Positions 41,296 to 49,474 of a DNA stretch of 64,000 bases are shown here, in pieces. Positions within the stretch are counted from its first letter, which is position 1. The number at the start of each line of letters is the position of its first letter. A program made the translations under genes and the position numbers. The DNA comes from Abyssibacter sp036156195 (GTDB lineage: Bacteria; Pseudomonadota; Gammaproteobacteria; Nevskiales; OUC007), in assembly GCA_036156195.1 (NCBI GenBank), contig JAYZUZ010000009.1, positions 124,001-188,000 of the forward strand, in the 5' to 3' direction. Under the pieces are notes generated by a model. It was not told where the DNA came from. It searched no databases and was given only the letters and a program-made list of their open reading frames with translations.

Positions 41296-43193
41296 GACGT
41301 CAGGGCATCATCTGCCGGGTCTGCACTGAGTACCTCATCTGCGCTCTGCTTACGTTCCTCAGCACGGTTTCGCGCTTCGGATTCAGCCGCGCCCGGTTTC
41401 TTCGGTGCGTAGTACACGACCGTCTCGCCCGGCTTGGGTTTAATCGGAGCGTGCGGGGCGTGGAAGGTCAGGCGAGTGCCCTCACGAACAACGCCGATGC
41501 AAATGGACTCGTCCGGCAGATCGGAGAGAAAGTCCTCGTACGTGTAAGCCTCAGTAATCTTGGTCTTGTAGAACTTCCAGTTCTGGAAGTGACGCCGCCA
41601 CAATTCCTCGTACTGCGCGTTGTCAGCGAACGCGGGTATCCCGGTAAATGGCCGTGCCACCGCCTTGCTCTTCTGCCGATTGCCCTCGTCCGGTGCATAC
41701 ATCGGCAACTGGAACACGCGATCATGCTCCAGACGCCCTGCAAAGTTACGGCAGACCAAGGCGTTGTATGCATCGTTACTGGTCGCAGCCAGCACCACGT
41801 TGACGCCATTGAGCTGCAGGGACAACTGGAGCTCGTCCGAAAGTATCTCGCCGTAGATTACGTTGACGCCCGCAAGGCGCGCTTCGCGCAACCGGTGCCA
41901 GGACGAATCCACCAGGAGCACGGAAAGATTTAATTCCTTGGACAGAGACTGGGCCAGCTCGGTGGTCCAAGGCGAAGCGCCCACGATGAGCACGCCGTCA
42001 TCCGGTGTGGCCAGATCCAAGCGCTTGGCCAACCAGCTAATCGTGAAGCCATGCAGCGTCACGGTGGACAAGACCATGGCAAACACCAAAGGCAGCAACA
42101 GTTCAGCGTCCTCGTAACCGGCGTCGAGCATCTCCGGGCCGAACAGACCGGCCACAGCGGCGGCCACAATCCCGCGTGGCGCGATCCAGCTCAGCAGCAA
42201 CCGCTCATTCCACTTCATGTCGGCGCCCACGGTCGCCAGCAAAATGGCCAGCGGGCGCACGATGATGAGCATGGACGCGACCAGGGCGATCGCGTGCCAG
42301 TCCAGGTGGGAAATCGTGACCGGGTCCAGATCTGCCGTCAGAAGCACGAAGACCGAGGAAACCAGCAGAATGGTGATGTATTCCTTGAAGCGCCGCATCT
42401 CCTCGAAATTCGGCAACTCCAAATTGCCCAGCACCATGCCCATAAGCGTGACCGCAAGTAGCCCGGCCTCATGCTGAACAGTGTTGCTCGCGGCAAAGAC
42501 CACCAGCACCCCCGCCAGCATGACCGGCGCCTTGAGGTACTCGGGCACGTAGGCATTGCGAAACGCCCAGCCGATAAGCAGTGCGGCTCCGCCACCAATC
42601 AGAATGGCCGCGACCGAGCCGATACCCAAGGAAATGAGCACGGAATCCAGTGGATCGCCACCGCCGGAATACACGAAGAACTGGAAGATCAGCACCGCTG
42701 CCAGCGCGCCGATGGGATCGTTGATGATCCCCTCCCATTTCAGATAGCTCGCCGTCCGGCGATTCAGCCGCGCCTGGCGCAGCAGCGGAATGATCACCGT
42801 GGGACCGGTGACCACCATGATGGCGCCAAAAACCAGGGCCACCGGCCAATCCAGATCGCCAATTCCTTTCGCGGCCAGACTCCCCAGCCCAAAAGCGAAG
42901 ATGGCACCGATACTGACCAGCCGCTTCACCCCGGAGGCGGCTTCCTTGAATTCGTGCAGGCGCAGGGTCAGCCCGCCCTCAAACAGGATGACAGCCACGC
43001 AGAGGCTGACCACCGGCCGGTACACATCCCCGAGATCGACGCTGGGCCGCACCCAGCCGAAAACTGGGCCGACAATCACACCAGCGATCAGGAACAGAAC
43101 GATGGCGGGTAAGCGGAGGCGCCAGGCAATCCACTGCGCGATAACGCCCAGCGAGACCACCAGCACGAGCACATTAAGTAGGTCGTGAGTCAT
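41292..43193 (-). CDS. Cation/proton antiporter (CPA1, NhaP/KefB-like) with RCK-type regulatory domain
   Basis: Inner-membrane Na+ or K+/H+ exchanger of 633 residues. The N-terminal part to about residue 390 has some 12 membrane helices, with the ion-binding Asn-Asp in GIINDPIGALAAV and LSWIAPRGIVAAAVAG. The cytoplasmic part begins with an RCK/TrkA-N nucleotide-binding fold (GVLIVGASPWTTELAQSL) and VVLAATSNDAYNALV, and then TrkA-C-like strands (GETVVYYAPKK). The start MTHDLLNVLVLVVS at 43193 is preferred to upstream codons. Ion specificity cannot be read. Confidence 0.9.
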   Translation of the reverse strand: MTHDLLNVLVLVVSLGVIAQWIAWRLRLPAIVLFLIAGVIVGPVFGWVRPSVDLGDVYRPVVSLCVAVILFEGGLTLRLHEFKEAASGVKRLVSIGAIFAFGLGSLAAKGIGDLDWPVALVFGAIMVVTGPTVIIPLLRQARLNRRTASYLKWEGIINDPIGALAAVLIFQFFVYSGGGDPLDSVLISLGIGSVAAILIGGGAALLIGWAFRNAYVPEYLKAPVMLAGVLVVFAASNTVQHEAGLLAVTLMGMVLGNLELPNFEEMRRFKEYITILLVSSVFVLLTADLDPVTISHLDWHAIALVASMLIIVRPLAILLATVGADMKWNERLLLSWIAPRGIVAAAVAGLFGPEMLDAGYEDAELLLPLVFAMVLSTVTLHGFTISWLAKRLDLATPDDGVLIVGASPWTTELAQSLSKELNLSVLLVDSSWHRLREARLAGVNVIYGEILSDELQLSLQLNGVNVVLAATSNDAYNALVCRNFAGRLEHDRVFQLPMYAPDEGNRQKSKAVARPFTGIPAFADNAQYEELWRRHFQNWKFYKTKITEAYTYEDFLSDLPDESICIGVVREGTRLTFHAPHAPIKPKPGETVVYYAPKKPGAAESEARNRAEERKQSADEVLSADPADDALTS

Positions 43194-43229
43194 GAATTCG
43201 GCATGGTCGCCAGCAGCGGGCGGCACCCG

Positions 43230-43257
43230 GTTATAGCACAGCCGCCTGCCCCAGCAA
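43230..43257 (-). promoter_or_regulatory. Probable promoter of the antiporter-hydrolase operon
   Basis: On the minus strand, TTGCTG (43252-43257), 16 bases, then TATAAC (43230-43235) with an upstream TGC making an extended -10. The start would be about 30 bases before the antiporter ATG at 43193. The rest of 43194-43401 shows no gene. Confidence 0.45.
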
Positions 43258-43401
43258 GAAAGGATGGATGGATGTTGTCGTGTGGCACGACCACCGGTGT
43301 ATCAGGGGCGCTCAGCCGCCACTGCAACGGCTTCGAGTGTAGCCCGCAACGGCCTGACGGGGCTGAACACGGCATGGCGACCAGCGCCCCGTCACGGATG
43401 G

Positions 43402-44073
43402 CTAGCCGAGGCCTTCCCACCCAGACTTGCGACGACGCAGATGCGGTGCAAGCAGACCGACAGCCAGCCCAAGAAACGCGATCGCGGCCCCTGTTATCCA
43501 GTTGTCGCGCAGGCTTTGCTCAGCCCTCAGCTCCATACCCAGCCGGTCCCGCTCCTGTTCCAGCGTGCGAACCTCCTCGACCAGCTGCTCGTTTCGGCGC
43601 TGGATCTCCATGGGCCGCGCTGCGGCAGAAGACACCCGGCGCAGTTCCGTTTGCAAGTCTGCAACCTGGGTCTCCAGGCCGGAGATCTGCGCGCGCATGT
43701 CCGCGTTGGCGGACTCCAGCGCCTGCAATTCGTCGACAGCCTGAGCGGCCTTTTGCTCAGCAGCCGTTTGCGCCCGTCGCGCAGCAGCCAGCTGTTCCCG
43801 GGCTGCCGGTTGATTCTGCAAGTAGCGCGTCAACACCCAGCCTTCGGTACCGGAGGCCGTCCGCACCTGGGTATAGCCTGACGCCTCATCACGCCCCAAC
43901 ACCTCGACACGGGTACCGCTATCCAGCATTGCGCGGATTCCAAACTGGGTGCCCTGCCCCCGGCGCAGCGTGATCTCCAGCTGATCACTGACGTAGGCCG
44001 TTGCGGCTGAGGCCGCGGCGGGCGCCAGCATCGCCAGTAACAACAGAGACAGCAGGATTACTCGATGAGCCAC
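43402..44073 (-). CDS. SH3-domain, coiled-coil, single-pass membrane protein (TIGR04211 type)
   Basis: A 223-residue envelope protein: signal peptide (ending SAATAY), a bacterial SH3 domain at about 27-90 (LEITLRRGQGTQFGIRAML, GTEGWVLTRYLQNQP), a long coiled coil of about 100 residues, and one C-terminal membrane helix (NWITGAAIAFLGLAVGLLAP) followed by RRRK. This plan is that of TIGR04211 (YgiM-like) proteins. The GTG at 44073 has GGAGGA just upstream; an ATG at 44085 would use the Shine-Dalgarno bases as codons. Confidence 0.88.
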   Translation of the reverse strand: MAHRVILLSLLLLAMLAPAAASAATAYVSDQLEITLRRGQGTQFGIRAMLDSGTRVEVLGRDEASGYTQVRTASGTEGWVLTRYLQNQPAAREQLAAARRAQTAAEQKAAQAVDELQALESANADMRAQISGLETQVADLQTELRRVSSAAARPMEIQRRNEQLVEEVRTLEQERDRLGMELRAEQSLRDNWITGAAIAFLGLAVGLLAPHLRRRKSGWEGLG

Positions 44074-44174
44074 AGATTCCTCCATGAAGCGTGACGTGGG
44101 GCGGCATGAACGCGGCCGCGGAGTCTATCAAAGCGCTGACTTGGACCGGAGCCGCCGCGAATCGATCCACCGGC

Positions 44175-45611
44175 TCAGTGCGATGGCTCTGCCAGCAGGC
44201 GCTCCAGCAAATCCGGGTCATCGAAATGACGCTCACCGACGAAGGCGATGGCGTGCCGCCCCCAGATACGCATAGCCCCAGGCGATCGCACTCCACTGGG
44301 CCATAAATACCAGCGCTCCGGACGTGCGGAAGCTGTAACCAGACCCGTTGCGTCGAACAGCGAGCGCGTGCGACCGGCCGGCGTCGGCATGGCCAGCAAC
44401 TCGGTGTACAACGCCAGCGGCAATGCGTTCGCGCCCCGCGTATCCGGCATGACAGGCCGCACATCGACAATCAGGTGATCCACTGCTCGGACCAACAGCT
44501 CCACCGGGCCGTCGGCTGCCACCACCTCCGGCACGAGTGGCGGTTCGTCGAGCCCTTCCGCACTCCGCACCGCCTGCGGGGGGAAAAGCATGTGGTAGCA
44601 CCCACAGGGATGGATGCTATCGCGCACACGGACCTGCCCAGTGCCATCCAGCAGCACGCGCCAGACAATGCCGTCGAGTGCACCCGCATAGGGGTCCAGG
44701 GCGGACGCGGGAGCACGGCCTGAAAACCAGACCGTGAAGACCAGCTGCCAGACCGGCGTCCCGCGGTCACGACCCGGCAACAGCTGTACGTGCATCCTGG
44801 GTTGCGTGACATCAAAGACCAGACTGTCCTGCCACACCGGCTGCCCCGGCCAATCATCTACTGACTCGATCTGCAGGCGCAGTCGCGGAGCGAAATCTCG
44901 TAGCCAGGCTTCCAGTTCCGTCACGCTCGGGCGCGCCAACCCGGGCAACGTCGGTGCCTGGACCAGCAACTGCTGGGCGGTCCCTGCTGTCAGCTCGGGA
45001 TGCCAGGGCTCCCAATCGCGTTGCGCCGGCCGTGGGCCGTAGTCTGAGGAAAACTCCTGCTGCCAGGCACGCACCCCAGCCCGCAACCCCCACCGGCTCA
45101 GCGGATAAACACCGAGCAGTCGCTGCCAGCGGACATAGTCGGAGTCCACGACAGCACGCTGGCGCAGCATCTGCCACTGCGCATCGGTGACAGGCGCCTG
45201 CACCTGCCGCTGCGCGCAGCGCCGCATGGCAGGAACCAGCTCAAGCTGGTCCGCATTCCTCAATTCGGCACGCCAGGCCACTTCACCCAGCGTCGCTGCT
45301 GCCTGCAGCCACTGGCGCCGCTCCTCTGCGGAGTCGATCGGCCAGTCGGCCCAGCCGCGGAGAACACGAAACCAGGGCGCACCCGGCAACACCTGCCCGT
45401 AAGCAGAGACGGCACCCGCCCGACGAACAACGTCCCGGTAATGCTCGGCGACTGATTCGCAGTCGACAGAGGGTGAAGCCACGAACCGCCCATCCTGCGT
45501 ATCGCTCTTGAACCGCTGACTGCAGCCGCTCAGGGCCAGCACACCGAGAATGAGCACTAAAATCCACCCACATCGGCGCTTGTCGCACCGAAAACGGGCG
45601 TCTATAGTCAC
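44175..45611 (-). CDS. Large uncharacterised lipoprotein
   Basis: A 478-residue lipoprotein. The signal has basic residues (RCDKRRCG), a hydrophobic core and lipobox LSGC with Cys30. The mature protein is Trp- and Arg-rich with many WxxW-like clusters and ends with WYLWPSGVRSPGAMRIWGRH followed by FVGERHFDDPDLLERLL, which looks conserved but belongs to no family I can name. The start is uncertain: GTG 45611 gives a sensible signal peptide, GTG 45650 adds 13 residues, and neither has a strong ribosome binding site. It is divergent from the Asp-Gly repeat protein gene. Confidence 0.72.
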   Translation of the reverse strand: MTIDARFRCDKRRCGWILVLILGVLALSGCSQRFKSDTQDGRFVASPSVDCESVAEHYRDVVRRAGAVSAYGQVLPGAPWFRVLRGWADWPIDSAEERRQWLQAAATLGEVAWRAELRNADQLELVPAMRRCAQRQVQAPVTDAQWQMLRQRAVVDSDYVRWQRLLGVYPLSRWGLRAGVRAWQQEFSSDYGPRPAQRDWEPWHPELTAGTAQQLLVQAPTLPGLARPSVTELEAWLRDFAPRLRLQIESVDDWPGQPVWQDSLVFDVTQPRMHVQLLPGRDRGTPVWQLVFTVWFSGRAPASALDPYAGALDGIVWRVLLDGTGQVRVRDSIHPCGCYHMLFPPQAVRSAEGLDEPPLVPEVVAADGPVELLVRAVDHLIVDVRPVMPDTRGANALPLALYTELLAMPTPAGRTRSLFDATGLVTASARPERWYLWPSGVRSPGAMRIWGRHAIAFVGERHFDDPDLLERLLAEPSH

Positions 45612-45674
45612 CCAATGGTGCGCACAGGGAGTGTTGCGCCAGGAATTCACATTGAACGGAATGCGGAGACAAAG

Positions 45675-46220
45675 ATGCGTCGCCAGACTTTAGCAGCAAT
45701 GTTGTTGGGACTTGTGGCTTCGGCCCCGGCAGCCGCAGGCAGTTATGGACACGCCTCGCCGGAAGGCCTGATGTTTTTGGAAATGGGCTTCGGTGACGCT
45801 TCGGCACAGCCACTGGTCCAGAAGCTCCGGTATGGATTCCAGTTTGATGTTGCCCACGGCTTCGAACAGGTGGAGCGTCCCAAGATGTTCCGCATGGAAT
45901 TCAACGGGAACCAGATGGCACCGATGGGCTTGAACCGCATGGAAGTTGGCGGTGTCAACGTGCTCACCACGCACTACCGTCTCAATGCAGCAGGCGCCTT
46001 TGAGGGCTACTCCGTCATTGATTTCGGTCTGCTGGCAGTCGGCATCGCCGGACTGGCCGCCATCGGCTCCGAAGTTTTCGACACGGAAGAAACCGAGGCC
46101 GTCGAACCCGACGACGGGGGTGATGGCGGCGACGGTGGCGATGGCGGCGACGGGGGTGACGGCGGTGATGACGGCGGCGACCCGGTCTGTGATCTCATCC
46201 CATTGCCGGGCTGCACCTAA
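45675..46220 (+). CDS. Exported protein with a C-terminal Asp-Gly-Gly repeat
   Basis: A 181-residue precursor with a signal peptide (ending PAAAGS), a mature domain of about 100 residues (GLMFLEMGFGDASAQPLVQK, later FGLLAVGIAGLAAIGSEVF, a hydrophobic segment), then an acidic tail of about eight DGG units and a Cys-containing end (VCDLIPLPGC). GGAGA lies six bases before the ATG. The tail would be flexible and could bind calcium. No family is recognised. A clear terminator follows. Confidence 0.75.
   Translation: MRRQTLAAMLLGLVASAPAAAGSYGHASPEGLMFLEMGFGDASAQPLVQKLRYGFQFDVAHGFEQVERPKMFRMEFNGNQMAPMGLNRMEVGGVNVLTTHYRLNAAGAFEGYSVIDFGLLAVGIAGLAAIGSEVFDTEETEAVEPDDGGDGGDGGDGGDGGDGGDDGGDPVCDLIPLPGCT
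46111..46182 (+). repeat. Tandem GGT-GAY-GGC microrepeat encoding Asp-Gly-Gly
   Basis: Eight or so imperfect nine-base units (GGTGATGGCGGCGACGGT and variants) encode the acidic tail of the exported protein. Synonymous third positions vary between units, so the protein repeat is kept although the DNA has drifted. Confidence 0.8.
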
Positions 46221-46245
46221 GACCCGCCCGCGCGGCATTGCGCAC

Positions 46246-46276
46246 ACTGCGGCCCGGCTCTTCGCCGGGCCGCAGT
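46246..46276 (+). terminator. Terminator hairpin after the Asp-Gly repeat gene
   Basis: ACTGCGGCCCGGC and GCCGGGCCGCAGT form a perfect 13-base-pair stem with the loop TCTTC, 26 bases after the stop. The tail CGTTTGG is only weakly T-rich. It ends 16 bases before the tatD ATG. Confidence 0.7.
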
Positions 46277-46292
46277 CGTTTGGGGAGCTCCC

Positions 46293-47171
46293 ATGATCGA
46301 CATCGGCGCCAACCTGGCAGATGCCAGCTTCGACCTCGACCGGCCTGCGGTACTTGAACGTGCCTGGGCTGCGGGGATCGAGCACATCGTGCTCACCGGC
46401 TCATCGCAGCTGAGCAATCGCCGGGTGCAGGAGATACGCGACCAGGCACCTGAGCACTTGTCCGCCACTGCCGGCCTGCACCCCCATTACGCAAGTCAGT
46501 GGACCGACGCCCTGGCCGGCGAAATCCGCGCGTATGCGGCTGCGAACAAGCTTGTGGCGGTGGGCGAATGCGGCCTGGATTACTTCCGTGATCTGTCTGA
46601 CCGCGCAGACCAGCGCCGGGCCTTTATTGCCCAGCTTGAGATTGCAGCGGACACCGGGCTGCCCGTCTTTCTGCACCAGCGTGAAGCGCATGCCGACTTT
46701 GTCGCGATTGTTCGCGAATTCCGCGATCAACTGACGGACTGCGTGGTGCATTGTTTCACCGACACCGCCCAGGCGCTGGACGACTATCTCGCCCTGGACT
46801 GCCACATCGGCATCACCGGCTGGATTTGCGATGAGCGACGCGGCACACACCTGCTGGACTGTGTCGGCAGAATCCCCACCCAGCGGCTCATGGTAGAGAC
46901 TGACGCGCCTTACCTGCTGCCGCGCACACTACGACCACGCCCCAAGTCCCGGCGCAACGAACCCATGCACCTGCCCCGGGTCATCGAAACCCTGGCCGCA
47001 GCAGTCGGCCTATCGGAGGAGTCGCTGGCAGAGGCCACGACGCGAACAGCGCGGCAGTTCTTCCGTCTGCCAAGCGCGGCGGATCAACGCATTGAACGCA
47101 GCCGCAAACCGACGAGCGAAGCCACGACCAGCGTTGGGAGAAAGGCCGTCAGCGCAGGCGACAAGCCATAG
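46293..47171 (+). CDS. TatD-family metal-dependent DNase
   Basis: TatD-type hydrolase (3'-5' exonuclease/DNA-repair related), 292 residues. Metal ligands are seen in ATAGLHPHYAS, AVGECGLDYFRD, PVFLHQREAH, VVHCFTDTAQ and VETDAPYLLP. The usual domain ends near ARQFFRLPS (about residue 263). The last 29 residues are basic, low-complexity and encoded opposite the end of lptG, so they are probably an accidental extension. GGGGAG precedes the ATG. The first metal motif is degenerate here (DIGANLAD), as in TatD itself rather than YcfH. Confidence 0.93.
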   Translation: MIDIGANLADASFDLDRPAVLERAWAAGIEHIVLTGSSQLSNRRVQEIRDQAPEHLSATAGLHPHYASQWTDALAGEIRAYAAANKLVAVGECGLDYFRDLSDRADQRRAFIAQLEIAADTGLPVFLHQREAHADFVAIVREFRDQLTDCVVHCFTDTAQALDDYLALDCHIGITGWICDERRGTHLLDCVGRIPTQRLMVETDAPYLLPRTLRPRPKSRRNEPMHLPRVIETLAAAVGLSEESLAEATTRTARQFFRLPSAADQRIERSRKPTSEATTSVGRKAVSAGDKP

Positions 47172-48160
47172 ATCAGACCCGTACTCGATGTCACTTCGTT
47201 GACCAGATAAAACCCGACACCGAACAGCACGCCAACGAATAATCGCTGGCCGGCGCCGCCCTGCCGCAACGAACCGATTACAAAGGGCACGGCCACCAGC
47301 ATCATGACAATCACCGTCACCGGTGCGGCGAGCTTGCGCCAGAACGCCAGCGAAGAGCTTTCTGCGTCCAGCCCATTGCGGTCCAGGTACTCCACGTAGC
47401 GCCACAGCCCCCAGGCCGACAAGCTCTCGGCCTCAAGCACGAACAGGCGCAAGACATCCGGAGTCAGCTCAGGCGTCAGATCCGTAGGCCAGGGCTCGAC
47501 GTCGCGCTGCTCCACCGTCACCGCATCGGCCGAGAACTCGGTGCGCCTGACCCCACGAAACGTCCAGTGATCTTCATCGTAGATCGCGGTATCAATGGCG
47601 ATGGCTGCGTCCAGGCTGCCGTTGTCCGACAATCGGAACAGCTCGACCTGCTGAATCTCCCGCTCACTGATGAGTTCGCCAATGAAGACAAAGTGCCGAC
47701 CATCGCGCAGCCAGACACCATCCTTGCTGCCACGCGCGCTCTCGCCGTAACGCGCCACGCTGCGGATGTCATCTGCCAGCGGCGTCGTGACCGGCACCAG
47801 AAACTCGCCCAGCGCGAATGCAATGCCACCGACAATCACCCCGGCTTTGGCAACCCCCCAGGCCAACCGTGTAACAGAGACCCCGGCTGCGCGCATGGCC
47901 ACCAGTTCGGCATTGGCCGCCAGCGCCCCCAGCCCCATCAGGGTTCCCAGCAACGCAATCACCGGAAACATGATGTACACGGTCTCCGGCACCTGCAGAG
48001 CTACGTACTGCAGGATGGCCCCAATGCCGTACTGGCCCCGGCCCAGGTCTTCGAGTTCGGTGACGAACGTGATGAAGGTGGAAATCGCCAGCAAGGCCGC
48101 CCCGACCACCAGGGTCAGCGTAAACACCGACTGGCGTAAATAAGCATCGACGCGCTTCAT
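47084..48160 (-). CDS. lptG: LPS export ABC transporter permease LptG
   Basis: With LptF forms the inner-membrane half of the LPS extraction machine. The 358-residue protein has three N-terminal membrane helices, a periplasmic beta-jellyroll (about 130-260) and three C-terminal helices. MKRVDAYLRQSVF is the conserved start; GLGALAANAELVAMRAAGVS is the LptB coupling region. The last 88 bases overlap the convergent tatD gene. Its start overlaps the lptF stop by four bases. Confidence 0.95.
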   Translation of the reverse strand: MKRVDAYLRQSVFTLTLVVGAALLAISTFITFVTELEDLGRGQYGIGAILQYVALQVPETVYIMFPVIALLGTLMGLGALAANAELVAMRAAGVSVTRLAWGVAKAGVIVGGIAFALGEFLVPVTTPLADDIRSVARYGESARGSKDGVWLRDGRHFVFIGELISEREIQQVELFRLSDNGSLDAAIAIDTAIYDEDHWTFRGVRRTEFSADAVTVEQRDVEPWPTDLTPELTPDVLRLFVLEAESLSAWGLWRYVEYLDRNGLDAESSSLAFWRKLAAPVTVIVMMLVAVPFVIGSLRQGGAGQRLFVGVLFGVGFYLVNEVTSSTGLIYGLSPALTAFLPTLVVASLVGLRLRSMR

Positions 48161-49251
48161 GTCCGTCGCCGCCCTGGCCAGCGTGCGCGACCGTCCCGGT
48201 ACAGATAGAGCCAGACCACCGCCAGCGCGACCAGGGCATGCACCCACCACATCCCCAGCCACGCCGGAATCAAGCCCTTACCCACCCATGCCTGCGCAAC
48301 GCCCAGCACATTGACGTAAACGATATACGCCCCGATGCCGAGTATCAGCTTGGCATAGCGCCCCTGACGCGGCGAGGTATGTGCCAGCGGCACGGCGAGC
48401 AGGGCCAGCAGCAACACCGTAATCGGCGAGGACGCACGCCATTGCAGCTCGGCGACGTCCTCTGGCTGCCCAGATGCCACGAGGTCTGTGGTCGCAGCAA
48501 TCTTTCGTTTACCGACTTCGTAGACAAAACTCGGCGCCGGGAAACGGAAACCGTTTTCGGCAAAATCCAGGACTCGAAACGCCGCCTCGCCGGGTTGGCC
48601 TTCGTATCGATAACCATGACGCAATGCCAGGGTCCGGTCGCCGGAACCGGCTTCAACGGATTCCTGCCCCTCTGCGGCCAGTAACACGCCGGCTCGCGCA
48701 TCCCCGTAACTGCGCACGAATATTTGTTCCATCGTGCCTTCGGAGGCATCTCGGCGCTCGACGTAGAACACAGCCGGCACGCCCGGAATCGTGCGGAACT
48801 GGCCAGCCTCAAACGCGGAAAACGCCAGCTCTTGCTGGGCCTGCTTGATCAGGAAATCTGCCGTCCGCCCCGCCCAGGGTGACAATGCAAAACTGAGAAT
48901 TGCGGTAATCGCTGCCAGGGCCACGCCCAGCCGAATAAACGGGCGGTACAGCGTTGCCATGCTCACACCGCAGGCGGAGACGGCTGCCATCTCGCTATCG
49001 CGATAAAGCCGACCGAGCGCAAGCATGACTGCGAGCAACAACGACACCGGAATCAGGATCACCAGGTACTGAACACTGGACAGTGCAACAACCTGCAACA
49101 ACAAGGTTTCCGGTAACTCCCCGCTGGCCGCCAGACCGAGAAAGCGTGCAAATCGGGTGGACAACATGATCGCCAGCAATACCAGCGTCACCGCCAGCCA
49201 GGTCAGACCCGCTTCGCGAAACAGGTAACGATCAAGAATCAGCGGGCGCAT
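48157..49251 (-). CDS. lptF: LPS export ABC transporter permease LptF
   Basis: Partner of LptG, 364 residues with the same three-helix, jellyroll, three-helix layout. LILDRYLFREAGLTWLAVTL is the conserved start and LALGRLYRDSEMAAVSACGVS the coupling helix for LptB. SSPITVLLLALLAVPLAHTS begins the C-terminal helices. ATG 49251 is chosen by homology, as the frame is open to 49416. It is divergent from pepA, the common lptFG/pepA arrangement. Confidence 0.95.
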   Translation of the reverse strand: MRPLILDRYLFREAGLTWLAVTLVLLAIMLSTRFARFLGLAASGELPETLLLQVVALSSVQYLVILIPVSLLLAVMLALGRLYRDSEMAAVSACGVSMATLYRPFIRLGVALAAITAILSFALSPWAGRTADFLIKQAQQELAFSAFEAGQFRTIPGVPAVFYVERRDASEGTMEQIFVRSYGDARAGVLLAAEGQESVEAGSGDRTLALRHGYRYEGQPGEAAFRVLDFAENGFRFPAPSFVYEVGKRKIAATTDLVASGQPEDVAELQWRASSPITVLLLALLAVPLAHTSPRQGRYAKLILGIGAYIVYVNVLGVAQAWVGKGLIPAWLGMWWVHALVALAVVWLYLYRDGRARWPGRRRT

Positions 49252-49320
49252 GGCCGCAGCCCGTGAGTTGTGAAATAGATGTTCAAAAACCGCTCGGGAT
49301 GAAAAAAATGCCAAACCGCC

Positions 49321-49326
49321 TAGAAT
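49321..49326 (+). promoter_or_regulatory. Possible -10 of the pepA promoter
   Basis: TAGAAT in the 223-base divergent region between lptF and pepA, five of six to consensus. A leader of about 140 bases would result. No good -35 is seen at 16-18 bases, so an activator might be required. A long leader could also carry PepA/ArgR-type regulation, but no site is recognisable. Confidence 0.4.
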
Positions 49327-49474
49327 GGGCGCCGTCGGCCATCTGGCCGCTGATGAATGATTGTTCGCCTGACCGATGCCCGGAGGCTCGGCCCGGCACC
49401 TCGGCGACGCGACCACGCACAGGCGTGATGCCGCCCGAACGTGTCAGTTTAATACCAAGGAGAAAGGACGACAC

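Noticed and set aside
42471..43112. Plus-strand frame of 213 codons opposite the antiporter gene
   Set aside because: Gln/His/Arg-rich antisense frame, no ribosome binding site or motif, over a clear membrane protein gene.
43190..43420. Minus-strand 76-codon frame between the antiporter and SH3 protein genes
   Set aside because: No ribosome binding site, irregular composition, and it covers the likely antiporter promoter.
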